12,991 bases of DNA from Nitriliruptoraceae bacterium. GTDB taxonomy: Bacteria; Actinomycetota; Nitriliruptoria; Nitriliruptorales; Nitriliruptoraceae. Under the pieces are notes generated by a model that made no database searches, had not been told where the DNA came from, and saw only the letters and a list, made by a program, of their open reading frames with translations. Positions 1 to 6,423 of this stretch are shown in pieces. The stretch is from positions 1-12,991 of the forward strand of contig SKTG01000045.1 in assembly GCA_007118045.1 (NCBI GenBank), read 5' to 3'. A program made the translations under genes and the position numbers. Within the stretch, counting starts at the first letter, position 1; each line of letters starts with the position of its first letter.

Positions 1-104
1 CCCTCCCGTTCGAACAGCTCGAGCGCCACGGTCTGGATGCGATGCATCGCGGTGATGCGCTTGCGTTCGCGGAGGGAGATGCGGGGCGAGCCGGTCAGGT
101 CCAT
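1..104 (-). CDS. TetR/AcrR-family transcriptional regulator, N-terminal fragment (runs off window)
   Basis: Reading the reverse strand from the ATG at 104 gives 34 codons that run off the left edge. The peptide is MDLTGSPRISLRERKRITAM and continues HRIQTVALELFEREG. The basic RERKR stretch, followed by a helix ending in ALELFEREG, is the classic opening of the TetR DNA-binding domain (helix 1 before the helix-turn-helix). Family members are one-component repressors that usually control a divergent exporter, and here the neighbour is exactly that, an ABC-2 exporter operon. A TAGGCT hexamer on the minus strand (117 to 112) would be an actinobacterial -10 placing transcription start at or next to the ATG, so the mRNA may be leaderless; no good -35 was seen. 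The effector domain lies outside the window, so ligand and intactness are unknown. Confidence 0.82.
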   Translation of the reverse strand, partial: MDLTGSPRISLRERKRITAMHRIQTVALELFERE

Positions 105-141
105 GGGGCCGAGCCTAGCAGATACGGAGAGGGACTCGCTG

Positions 142-192
142 TTGACAGTCGCTCTCGATACGTGCACGCTGCGAGACAGGTAGTGACTGTCA
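142..192. promoter_or_regulatory. Divergent regulatory region with TetR-type operator candidate
   Basis: A perfect TTGACA lies at 142-147 on the plus strand. Just downstream, 153-176 is a 24-bp near-palindrome with half-sites TCTCGATACGTG and CACGCTGCGAGA (9 of 12 positions symmetric, centred on a perfect CGTGCACG at 161-168). Around it is a second inverted repeat with perfect 8-bp arms, TGACAGTC at 143-150 and GACTGTCA at 185-192. The palindrome occupies the spacer and -10 position of a promoter firing towards the exporter remnant, and sits between it and the divergent TetR gene, as expected of a repressor operator. No convincing -10 was found for the TTGACA. Binding by the neighbouring TetR protein is inference. 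Confidence 0.5.
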
Positions 193-718
193 CGAGCGAG
201 TTCCTCGTGGCGTTGATCGCGGGCTTCGCCTCCGACGTGGAGCTGTACCTCTTGGACGAGCCGACCAGCGGCCTCGACCCGCTGGTGGTGCGCCCCTTCC
301 ACGAGGTCGTCGAGGAGGCGCGCTCGGCCGGGAGCACCGTGCTGCTGTCCTCACACGTGCTCGCCGAGGTCGAGGCTCTGTGCGACCGGGTCAGCATCAT
401 CCGCGACGGGGTCGTCGTGGAGTCCGGCAGCCTGGCGGAGCTGCGCCACCTCACCCGCTCCACCGTGGAGGCGGAGACCGAGGCCCCGATCGTCGGTTGG
501 GTGAGCTCGCGGGTGTCCACACGTTGGAGCGACGCGTCCGCTTCGAGGTCTCGCCCGAGCACCTCGGTGCAGCGCTCGGACGGCTCACCGACGTCGGTGT
601 CACGGCCCTGACGTGCACACCTCCCACCCTGGAGCAGCTGTTCCTGCGCCACTACGACCGGCGCCCGCCGACCCCGACGGGCCTCGAGGAGCATGTCGGT
701 CCCGGCGGTGGGTCGTGA
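183..718 (+). pseudogene. ABC exporter ATP-binding subunit, N-terminally deleted and frameshifted
   Basis: The reading frame from GTG 183 starts MTVTSEFLVALIAGFASDVE and runs straight into Walker B and D-loop (LYLLDEPTSGLDPL) and the H-switch (LLSSHVLAEVEALCDRVSII). An ABC-2 ATPase of this type is about 300 residues and has some 130 residues, with Walker A and the LSGG signature, before this point; none is present in any frame upstream. Near 490-505 the homologous sequence moves to another frame, which continues GVHTLERRVRFEVSPEHLG and ends PPTLEQLFLRHYD followed by a short tail to TGA at 716-718, the usual C-terminus of this group. The gene therefore has a large N-terminal deletion and one frameshift and cannot bind ATP. 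Its stop overlaps the permease start (TGATG), a relic of a translationally coupled operon. An assembly error could produce the same picture. Confidence 0.82.
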
Positions 719-1664
719 TGGCCCCGGCGGCGACGACGGGCGCCGGTCGCCTGCTACGCCTGGCGCTGCGGCGCGACCGGGTGCTGTTGACCGCTTGGCT
801 GACCGGCATCGTCGCCCTGGCGGCGGTCGTCGCCGGCAGCGTCATCGGGCTCGTCCTCGTCGCGGTCGCGGCGGTCGCGGCGCAGGTCGCGGCGAGCGCG
901 CGTGCCGCCAACGCGGCGACCGCCGGGGTCATCGGGATGGCGTTCCTGCTCCGCGCCGTGGGGGATGCCGCGGGGCGGGTCGACGAGACCGGCACCACGG
1001 TCGTCAGCGCCTGGCCGTCGTGGCTCTCGCCGATCGGTTGGGGCCAGCAGGCGCGCGCGTTCGGTGACGAACGCTGGTGGGTCCTGTGGCCGTTCGCGGG
1101 CACCGTGATCGTCCTCGCCGCCGTGGCCGTGTTCACGGTCACGCGGCGCGACCTCGGTGCCGGGTTGGTCCCGGCCCGGCCCGGCGCCGCACGGGCCGGC
1201 CGTTTGCTGGCGTCCCCGGTCGGCCTCGTCTGGCGGCTCCAACGGGGCGTGTTCGTCGGTTGGGCGCTCGCGATGACGGTGGTCGGTGCGGCGTTCGGTG
1301 CCGTCGGGGACAGCGCGGACGAACTGGTCGGGATCAGCGAGGATCTCGCGCTGGCCCTGGAGGGGCTCGCGGACGGCAGCCTGGTCGAGCTCTACTTCGC
1401 GTTCGCGGTCGGGTTCCTGGCCATCGCGGCGTCCGGGTTCGGCGTCCAAGCGGCGCTGCGCCTGCGCACGGAGGAGTTCGGTGGTCGCACGGAGGCCGTC
1501 CTCGCCACGGCCGTCTCACGGCGCAGCTGTTCACGCACGTCCCCGCGGTGCCTGCCGAGGCGTGGTCGTGGCCGCCGCTCGTGGCGCTGCTCGCGGTCGC
1601 CGTGGTGTTGACGGTGGTCGGCCTGCTGGGGTGGCGTCGGCGCGACCTGGTGCTGACCAGCTGA
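718..1664 (+). pseudogene. ABC-2 type exporter permease with two internal deletions
   Basis: The ATG at 718 overlaps the ATPase stop and opens MAPAATTGAGRLLRLALRRD with a first membrane segment (LLTAWLTGIVALAAVVAGSVI). This matches the start of the roughly 530-residue 'polyketide antibiotic exporter' type permeases. It then jumps directly into VAAQVAASARAANAATAGVI, a region that normally lies over 100 residues further on, with the frame kept. The middle is well conserved (SPIGWGQQARAF, RRDLGAGLVPARPG, VWRLQRGVFVGWA). After EAVLATAVSRR near 1530 the frame breaks, and the terminal block FTHVPAVPAEAWSWPPLVAL, ending GWRRRDLVLTS, resumes in another frame up to TGA 1664, again with about 100 expected residues missing. 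In total roughly 40% of the protein is gone. Family lengths and the missing spans are from memory of the family, not from an alignment. Confidence 0.8.
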
Positions 1665-1672
1665 CCGGTCAG
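1661..1672. repeat. 12-bp palindrome spanning both convergent stop codons
   Basis: CTGACCGGTCAG is a perfect palindrome. It contains the TGA of the exporter permease remnant (1662-1664) on the plus strand and the TGA of the aldolase (1671-1669) on the minus strand, so the two genes end within 10 bases of each other. A hairpin this small has no loop and is unlikely to be a strong terminator by itself. Confidence 0.6.
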
Positions 1673-2556
1673 GTGATCGACGCCCGGTAGATGCTCTCGA
1701 TCGCTTGGTCGAGTACCTCCTCGAAGCGTTCGTCCGTTTGATCGGCCGAGAGGTCCTCGACCAACGCCCGGGAGAAGCTGGCGATCAGACCGGGGTTGCG
1801 AGCGAGCCGCTCGTTCGCCTCCTCCCGCGGGTAGCCGCCGGAGAGCGCCACGACCCGGAGCACCTTCGGATGCTCGATCAGGTCCGAGTAGAAGCCGTCG
1901 ACGGCCGGGATCGTCAGCTTCAACATGATCTGACGCCCCTCGGGGAGCGCGTCGAGGTGGTCGGCGATACCGGCGTGGAGCAGCTGCTCGGCCTCGGCCT
2001 TCCCGGGGCTGTGGATGTCGACCTCCGGTTCCAGGATGGGAACCAGGCCGGCCTCGAGGATCCGCTGCCCGACCTCGAACTGTTGCTCGACCACCTGCGC
2101 GACGCCGGTCGGGTCGGCGTGCTTGACCACCGAGCGCATCTTGGTGCCGAACACGTCCAGCGACCGGGCCCGCGCGAGCAGGCCCTCCAGGTCACTGAGT
2201 GGCTTCATCAGCTGGACGCCGGCGGCTTCGTCCGCGAGGCCCTTGTCGACCTTGACGAAGGGCACGATCCGCTTCTCGTCCCACAGGTAGCGCGAGGTCG
2301 GGCGACCCTCGATCTCCCGGTCCATCGTCCCCTCGAACAGGATCGCCGCGAGCACCCGGTCGCCGTCGAAGGCCCGGCTCGTGATGATGCGCGTGCGCAT
2401 CTCGTGGACGAGATCGAACATCCGCTCGTCGGTGTCGTACGCGCTCTCGGGGACGCCGTACTGCGCGAGCGCCTTCGGTGTGCTGCCGCCGCTCTGATCG
2501 AGCGCCGCGACGAAGCCCGCGTCGTTCGCGATCCGGTCCAACATCGTGTCCGCCAT
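1669..2556 (-). CDS. fda: Class I fructose-bisphosphate aldolase (bacterial short type)
   Basis: This 295-residue protein reversibly cleaves fructose 1,6-bisphosphate into dihydroxyacetone phosphate and glyceraldehyde 3-phosphate in the cytosol (glycolysis and gluconeogenesis) through a lysine Schiff base, without metal. It matches the staphylococcal-type class I aldolases (about 296 residues) over its whole length: FVAALDQSGGSTPKAL at 15-30, FEGTMDREIEG at 74-84, FGTKMRS at 136-142, VPILEPEVDI at 172-181, the Schiff-base segment MLKLTIP with Lys213, ALSGGYPREEAN at 237-248 and the C-terminal FSRALVEDL. The ATG at 2556 was chosen over one 27 codons upstream because homology begins there and GGGAG lies 8 bases ahead of it. 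The extension is low-complexity and unlike the family. It is transcribed away from the universal stress protein gene and convergent with the exporter remnant. Confidence 0.95.
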   Translation of the reverse strand: MADTMLDRIANDAGFVAALDQSGGSTPKALAQYGVPESAYDTDERMFDLVHEMRTRIITSRAFDGDRVLAAILFEGTMDREIEGRPTSRYLWDEKRIVPFVKVDKGLADEAAGVQLMKPLSDLEGLLARARSLDVFGTKMRSVVKHADPTGVAQVVEQQFEVGQRILEAGLVPILEPEVDIHSPGKAEAEQLLHAGIADHLDALPEGRQIMLKLTIPAVDGFYSDLIEHPKVLRVVALSGGYPREEANERLARNPGLIASFSRALVEDLSADQTDERFEEVLDQAIESIYRASIT

Positions 2557-2691
2557 GTCCGCTCCCGTCGATTGGCAGCCCGCTGCCGGGACGTCGGGTG
2601 AGCGTGCCGACGGTTCGCCCCCGCCCGCATCGGTCACCCCCGTCGGTCGGCCAGGTGTCCTGGTCGCCGGACCGGGATTCCTCGGAACCTA

Positions 2692-2720
2692 TTGATTTCG
2701 TTGCTTGCCTCTCTTAGTGT
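2692..2720 (+). promoter_or_regulatory. Candidate sigma-70-type promoter for the USP-transporter operon
   Basis: TTGATT at 2692-2697 is followed, after a 17-bp spacer, by TAGTGT at 2715-2720, which fits the actinobacterial TAnnnT -10. The hexamers lie in the only visibly AT-richer stretch (about 2680-2720) of the 295-bp divergent region between the aldolase and USP genes. A start near 2727 would leave a leader of about 125 bases before the USP ATG. On the aldolase side, around 2651-2663, CCAGG-TGT-CCTGG forms a small hairpin. No other structure was convincing in 2557-2851. Confidence 0.4.
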
Positions 2721-2851
2721 CCCACGGTGCCGGTGCCGGTTTCACGTATCTCGTTATCAGCCATCCGGCCGTCTCACCCACTCGGGCGTGCGGTGACGCC
2801 GTCCGACCGTCGCGGGCTCGACCGTGACGGAGACCGGATGGAGAGCTGAGC

Positions 2852-3283
2852 ATGCCCAGAGTCGTCCTGGTCGGCGTCGACGGCGGTGACGCGAGCAAGC
2901 GAGCGGTGACGTTCGCGCGCGAACGCGCCACCGAGCTCGGCGCCAGCCTCGTGTTGGCCCACGTGATCCCGTGGTCGCCGTACTCGTTCACCACACCGGA
3001 GGAGAACGAGGCCCGACCCAAGCGTCGCCAGGCGGAGCTCGCCGCGGCGAACGAGCAGATCCTCGAACCGATGGGCGCCCTGGTCGGCGACACCGTCCCC
3101 CACAAGTCCGTGGCCCGCCACGGTGACCGAGCCGAGCTGCTGATCGCGCTCGCCCGGGAGCACGACGCCGATCACATCGTCGTGGGTCGTACCGGTGACG
3201 GCCGGTTGCGCACCGCGGTCTTCGGCAGCGTCCCCTCGCACCTGATCCAGATCGCCGACGTACCCGTGACGGTGGTCCCGTGA
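2852..3283 (+). CDS. Universal stress protein (UspA family, ATP-binding type)
   Basis: This 143-residue protein is a single Usp domain, a Rossmann-like alpha/beta fold that forms dimers and modulates stress responses or partner proteins. It opens VVLVGVDGGDASKRAVTFA, with the usual first strand and the Asp at residue 10. It ends with the complete ATP-binding signature G-2X-G-9X-G(S/T): Gly112, Gly115, then nine residues to Gly125-Ser126, followed by PSHLIQIADVPVTVVP. It therefore belongs to the nucleotide-binding (MJ0577-like) rather than the UspA-proper class. The ATG at 2852 has a GGAG-containing ribosome site about 12 bases upstream. Its TGA (3281-3283) overlaps a possible GTG start of the following transporter gene, so the two are almost certainly cotranscribed; this suggests that the USP acts with that transporter. 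That role is inference. Confidence 0.93.
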   Translation: MPRVVLVGVDGGDASKRAVTFARERATELGASLVLAHVIPWSPYSFTTPEENEARPKRRQAELAAANEQILEPMGALVGDTVPHKSVARHGDRAELLIALAREHDADHIVVGRTGDGRLRTAVFGSVPSHLIQIADVPVTVVP

Positions 3284-3300
3284 CCATCAGTGGAGCCGCC

Positions 3301-4782
3301 GTGAACCAGTTGTTCCTCGCCCAGAGCATCGACGACCGGATCGCGGAGGTCCTCGACCCCATCTCCTCGGCGATCGAGGGCGTCGTCTTCTACTCGGTGT
3401 CGGTGGCGGGCGTCGACCTGCCCCTGATCGTGCTGTGGCTGGTCAGCGCGGGGCTCTTCTTCACCGTCTACCTGGGCTTCCTCAACCTGCGGGGGCCCAA
3501 GCACGCGCTCGAGCTGGTACGGGGCCAGTACACGAACCCCGACGACGCCGGCGAGGTGACGCACTTCCAGGCGCTGGCCACGGCGGTGTCCGGAACGGTC
3601 GGGCTCGGCAACATCGCCGGGGTCGCCGTGGCGATCACCCTCGGCGGGCCGGGGGCCACGGTCTGGATGATCATCGCCGGGTTCCTCGGCATGTCCTCGA
3701 AGATGGCCGAATGCACGCTCGGGGTGAAGTACCGCCGGGAACGGGCGGACGGCACGGTCTCGGGTGGCCCGATGTACTACCTCGAACGCGGCATCGCCGA
3801 GGTCACCGGACGGGTACGGGCCGGCAAGACCCTGGCGATCCTCTTCTCCATCTCGTGCATCGGTGGCTCGATCGGTGCCGGGAACATGTTCCAGGCCAAC
3901 CAGGCCACGGCGCAGATCATCGCCGTCACCGGGGGTGCCGACAGTCCGATCGTCGCGCTGCGTTGGGTGGTCGGCCTGGTGTTCGCGATCCTGGTCGGCG
4001 CGGTGATCATCGGCGGGATCAAGTCGATCGCTCGGGTCACGGAGAAGCTGGTCCCGATCATGGCGGCGACCTACCTGCTGGCAGCGGTCGTGGTCATCGG
4101 GGCGAACCTTCCCGCCGTCCCGGCAGCGTTCGCGGAGATCCTGCGCAGCGCCTTCGCCTTCGACAGCGTCACCGGCGGCATCATCGGTGCGTTGATCGTC
4201 GGGTTCCAGCGCGCCGCCTTCAGCAACGAGGCGGGCATCGGTTCGGCGGCGATCGCCCACTCGGCGGTCAAGACCAGTCACCCGTCCACCGAGGGCCACG
4301 TCGCGTTGCTCGAGCCGTTCGTGGACACCATCATCGTGTGCACCATGACCGCGTTGATCATCGTGATCTCGGGGGCGTACCTCGACGAGGCGGCCGGAGA
4401 ACTGGGCGGCGTCGCGCTCACCTCGGCCGCGTTCGAGACCGTGTTGCCCTGGTTCCCGAACGTGTTGGCCGTGGCCGTGATCGCCTTCGCGTTCTCGACC
4501 ATGCTGACGTGGAGCTACTACGGCATGAAGGCGACCGGCTACCTGTTCAACGACTCGGAGACGGCGGAGACGGTGTTCAAGGTGCTCTTCTGCATCTTCG
4601 TCATCGTCGGCGCGTCGCTGGCGCTGGGTCCGGTCATCGGCATCTCCGACTCGATGCTGTTCCTGATGGCGATCCCCAACGTCCTTGGGATGTACATCAT
4701 GGCGCGCCTGATCAAGCGCGAGATCCTCGGCTACCGGGCGCGGGTGCTCAGCGGCGAGATCACGAAGGTCGAGCAGGTGTGA
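3301..4782 (+). CDS. Sodium:alanine symporter family (AGCS) amino-acid transporter
   Basis: This integral membrane protein of about 493 residues imports alanine, glycine or similar small amino acids with sodium. Family signatures are clear: GTVGLGNIAGVAVAITLGGP at about 98-117, SGGPMYYLERGI at 154-165, GGSIGAGNMFQANQ near 188-201, and SNEAGIGSAAIAHSA starting near 308. About ten or eleven hydrophobic spans and the expected 450-500 residue length indicate an intact gene. GTG at 3301 was chosen because GGAG (3292-3295) sits five bases ahead of it. GTG at 3280 is an alternative that adds seven residues and overlaps the USP stop as GTGA, so translational coupling is possible with either start. 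The N-terminus is longer than in many AGCS proteins and includes a predicted amphipathic segment (DDRIAEVLDPISSAIEG). Substrate cannot be told from sequence alone. Confidence 0.93.
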   Translation: MNQLFLAQSIDDRIAEVLDPISSAIEGVVFYSVSVAGVDLPLIVLWLVSAGLFFTVYLGFLNLRGPKHALELVRGQYTNPDDAGEVTHFQALATAVSGTVGLGNIAGVAVAITLGGPGATVWMIIAGFLGMSSKMAECTLGVKYRRERADGTVSGGPMYYLERGIAEVTGRVRAGKTLAILFSISCIGGSIGAGNMFQANQATAQIIAVTGGADSPIVALRWVVGLVFAILVGAVIIGGIKSIARVTEKLVPIMAATYLLAAVVVIGANLPAVPAAFAEILRSAFAFDSVTGGIIGALIVGFQRAAFSNEAGIGSAAIAHSAVKTSHPSTEGHVALLEPFVDTIIVCTMTALIIVISGAYLDEAAGELGGVALTSAAFETVLPWFPNVLAVAVIAFAFSTMLTWSYYGMKATGYLFNDSETAETVFKVLFCIFVIVGASLALGPVIGISDSMLFLMAIPNVLGMYIMARLIKREILGYRARVLSGEITKVEQV

Positions 4783-4786
4783 CCTC

Positions 4787-4824
4787 GGCGGGAGGGGTGC
4801 CGGTGGACCGGCGCCCCTCCCGCC
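4787..4824 (+). terminator. Long GC hairpin terminator after the AGCS gene
   Basis: A 17-bp stem (GGCGGGAGGGGTGCCGG at 4787-4803 with CCGGCGCCCCTCCCGCC at 4808-4824, one G-T wobble) closes a four-base TGGA loop, four bases after the transporter stop codon. There is no T-tract, which is usual for actinobacterial hairpin terminators. It also faces the convergent Smr gene ending at 4852 and may serve both. Confidence 0.8.
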
Positions 4825-4851
4825 ATCGCCACGGTGCCAGCGAGCGGCTCC

Positions 4852-5124
4852 TCACTGCCCGCGGCGCCAGCGGAAGTGCACGAGGACGTGGCCGGAGTTG
4901 TGCTGGTCCTTGTCGACCCGGTGGTAGCGACGCTTGACGTCCTTGCGTTCGAGGAAGCGCAGGACGCGCTTCTTCAGCGCGCCGCTGCCCTTGCCGCAGA
5001 TGATCTCGAGCTCGCGGGCTCGACGATCCTCGGCGTCGTCCATGGCCTCCTCGAGCGCGCGGTCGATCAGGGAGCCCTTGTTGTAGATCGGATGCAGGTC
5101 GAGGGTGATCTTGCGGGAGGACAT
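4852..5124 (-). CDS. Stand-alone Smr (small MutS-related) domain protein
   Basis: This 90-residue protein consists almost only of an Smr domain, as found at the C-terminus of MutS2 and in free-standing bacterial proteins with nicking or RNA-cleaving nuclease activity. Visible motifs are TLDLHP at 7-12 (canonical LDLHG or LDLHR), ELEIICGKGSGALKKRVLRF at 38-57 (the GxGxG-like loop) and a closing strand HVLVHFRW at 79-86. The replacement of the usual residue after DLH by proline is unusual. The C-terminus is basic, which fits nucleic-acid binding. The ATG at 5124 is the first start, with a modest GGGG ribosome site. It is divergent from the SRPBCC gene and convergent with the transporter. Whether it is catalytic is not known. 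Confidence 0.82.
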   Translation of the reverse strand: MSSRKITLDLHPIYNKGSLIDRALEEAMDDAEDRRARELEIICGKGSGALKKRVLRFLERKDVKRRYHRVDKDQHNSGHVLVHFRWRRGQ

Positions 5125-5274
5125 GCGGACCCCGCGGTCGGGTGCGGGTGGCTCCCGGTCAGTCTACGTCGACGGTGACCGCTCGGACGGATGACCGTTG
5201 GTTGGCACGACGGTCGGCTCGCGCAGCTCCACGGCCACGAACCTGAGCAGCTACCCGACCGAACGAGGCAGAAG

Positions 5275-5745
5275 ATGAGCACCGTCGAACAGTCGATCGA
5301 GGTGGACGTGCCGGTCCGCACGGCGTACGACCAGTGGACCCAGTTCGAGGAGTTCCCCCACTTCATGGAGGACGTGGAGCGGATCGAGCAGCTCGACGAC
5401 ACCCACGTCCGTTGGCACGTCGCCATCGCCGGCGCCGAGCGGACCTTCGACACCACGATCACCGAGCAGCAGCCCGACCTGCGCGTCGCCTGGACGACGG
5501 CGCCCGACGCGGACACCAAGCACGCCGGGGTCGTGACGTTCCACAGGATCGACGAGGGACGCACCCGGCTCATGCTCCAGATGGACGTCGAGCCCTCGGA
5601 CATGGTCGAGAAGGCCGGGGACGCGCTCGGGGTCATGGAGCACAACGTCAAGCGCGACCTGGAGAACTTCAAGTCGTTCATCGAGCAGCGCGGCGGCGAG
5701 ACCGGCGCCTGGCGCGGCGAGGTCCGCCAGGACCCGACCAGCTGA
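5275..5745 (+). CDS. SRPBCC (START-like, cyclase/dehydrase) family protein
   Basis: This 156-residue protein matches the SRPBCC ligand-binding helix-grip fold family. It opens with a strand STVEQSIEVDVPVRTAYDQW, then QFEEFPHFMEDVERIEQLDD (22-42) and RWHVAIAGAERTFDTTITEQ (46-65), and ends with a long C-terminal helix (EHNVKRDLENFKSFIEQRGG) that closes the cavity in this family. These proteins bind hydrophobic ligands in many roles; a 'cyclase/dehydrase' label does not imply polyketide synthesis here, as no such genes are near. The ATG at 5275 was chosen over an upstream one at 5191 because the homology begins at MSTVEQ and GAGG precedes it closely. No signal peptide or membrane segment was seen, so it is cytosolic. 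It is convergent with the phosphodiesterase gene, with 57 bases between them and no clear hairpin. Confidence 0.88.
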   Translation: MSTVEQSIEVDVPVRTAYDQWTQFEEFPHFMEDVERIEQLDDTHVRWHVAIAGAERTFDTTITEQQPDLRVAWTTAPDADTKHAGVVTFHRIDEGRTRLMLQMDVEPSDMVEKAGDALGVMEHNVKRDLENFKSFIEQRGGETGAWRGEVRQDPTS

Positions 5746-5802
5746 ACCTCCTGACCCGGTCGGCGTTCGACGCGTGCGCTCGATGCTCGCCCACGACCCC
5801 GA

Positions 5803-6303
5803 TCAGCGCTCGTCGACGACCTCGATACGTGCGTCGAGCACCGACCCGGCCTCGAGCTCCAGCACCCCGACGGTCCGGTGGGGCTGGCGGCGCCGTTCCG
5901 TCGGTGAGCCCGGGTTGAACAGCAGCTGATCCCCCTGGCCGCGGGCGTTCCACGGGATGTGGCTGTGGCCGAACACGACCACCTCGGCGGCGGGGAAGCG
6001 CTCGTGCAGCCGTCGTTCGCGGCCCCGGGCGGGCCCGCTGTCGTGGATCATGCCGATCCGCACCCCGGCCACGTCGAGCAGGAGCGTCTCGGGCAGGCTC
6101 CCCACCAGCTCGGGATCGTTGTTGCCGAGGACGGCCTGGACCGGCGCGTGCCGCGCGAGCTCCTCGAGGTGCTCCGGCTGGGTGATGTCACCGGCATGCA
6201 GGATCAGCTCGGCGGAGCTGACCAGCTCGACCGCCGGACCGGGGAGCCGACGCTTCGGCCACTCGCGCTTGAGATGCGTGTCGGCGACCACGACGACGCG
6301 CAT
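5803..6303 (-). CDS. YfcE/MJ0936-type calcineurin-like metallophosphoesterase
   Basis: This 166-residue protein has all the metal-binding motifs of small YfcE-type phosphodiesterases: VVADTH (Asp8, His10), HAGD (Gly38-Asp39), GNND (Gly60-Asp63), His87 in MIHDSG, and GHSH (His113, His115), followed by the family's FNPGSPTERR tail motif. Such enzymes hydrolyse phosphodiesters with two metal ions (often Mn or Ni); the physiological substrate is unknown. In many members the fourth motif reads GHG or HGH, so IHDSG is a small variation. The ATG at 6303 has GAGGAG about seven bases upstream. The upstream extension of the frame is unlike the family. It diverges from the HAD phosphatase gene, sharing a 120-bp regulatory region with a perfect inverted repeat. 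Confidence 0.92.
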   Translation of the reverse strand: MRVVVVADTHLKREWPKRRLPGPAVELVSSAELILHAGDITQPEHLEELARHAPVQAVLGNNDPELVGSLPETLLLDVAGVRIGMIHDSGPARGRERRLHERFPAAEVVVFGHSHIPWNARGQGDQLLFNPGSPTERRRQPHRTVGVLELEAGSVLDARIEVVDER

Positions 6304-6339
6304 GTCGTCTCCTCGTCGGGGAGTGGTCGGATCCGGGAC

Positions 6340-6359
6340 GCGAGAGCGTAGGCTCTCGC
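6340..6359. promoter_or_regulatory. Perfect inverted repeat in the phosphodiesterase/HAD divergent promoter region
   Basis: GCGAGAGC (6340-6347) and GCTCTCGC (6352-6359) are perfect 8-bp arms around GTAG. The site lies 37 bases upstream of the phosphodiesterase ATG and 64 upstream of the HAD ATG. A TAGGCT hexamer (6349-6354), a good actinobacterial -10 for the plus-strand gene, falls across the loop and right arm, so a protein bound here would block the promoter. No -35 was found. It could instead be an RNA hairpin in either leader. Confidence 0.5.
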
Positions 6360-6423
6360 CCGTCGACCGAACGAGCGCGACGGTCGGCAGCTCCAGACCG
6401 CTCGTCCGAGAGGCTCGTCGGCC

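Noticed and set aside
42..182. A plus-strand start at 42 for the ATPase remnant
   Set aside because: This part is antisense to the TetR start and the promoter region and has no ABC homology; GTG 183 is the earliest plausible start.
1705..2601. A 298-codon plus-strand open frame antisense to the aldolase
   Set aside because: Shadow of the aldolase gene; no motif and no ribosome site that stands out.
2557..2637. A 27-residue N-terminal extension of the aldolase starting at 2637
   Set aside because: Low-complexity residues not found in the family, while the ATG at 2556 has a good ribosome site and matches the family start.
3435..4937. A 500-codon plus-strand open frame overlapping the AGCS transporter
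   Set aside because: The protein is Arg/Gly/His-rich and without membrane segments; the transporter frame carries all family motifs.
5193..5215. GACCGT/ACGGTC inverted repeat upstream of the SRPBCC gene
   Set aside because: Only six base pairs with an 11-base gap in GC-rich DNA, easily due to chance.
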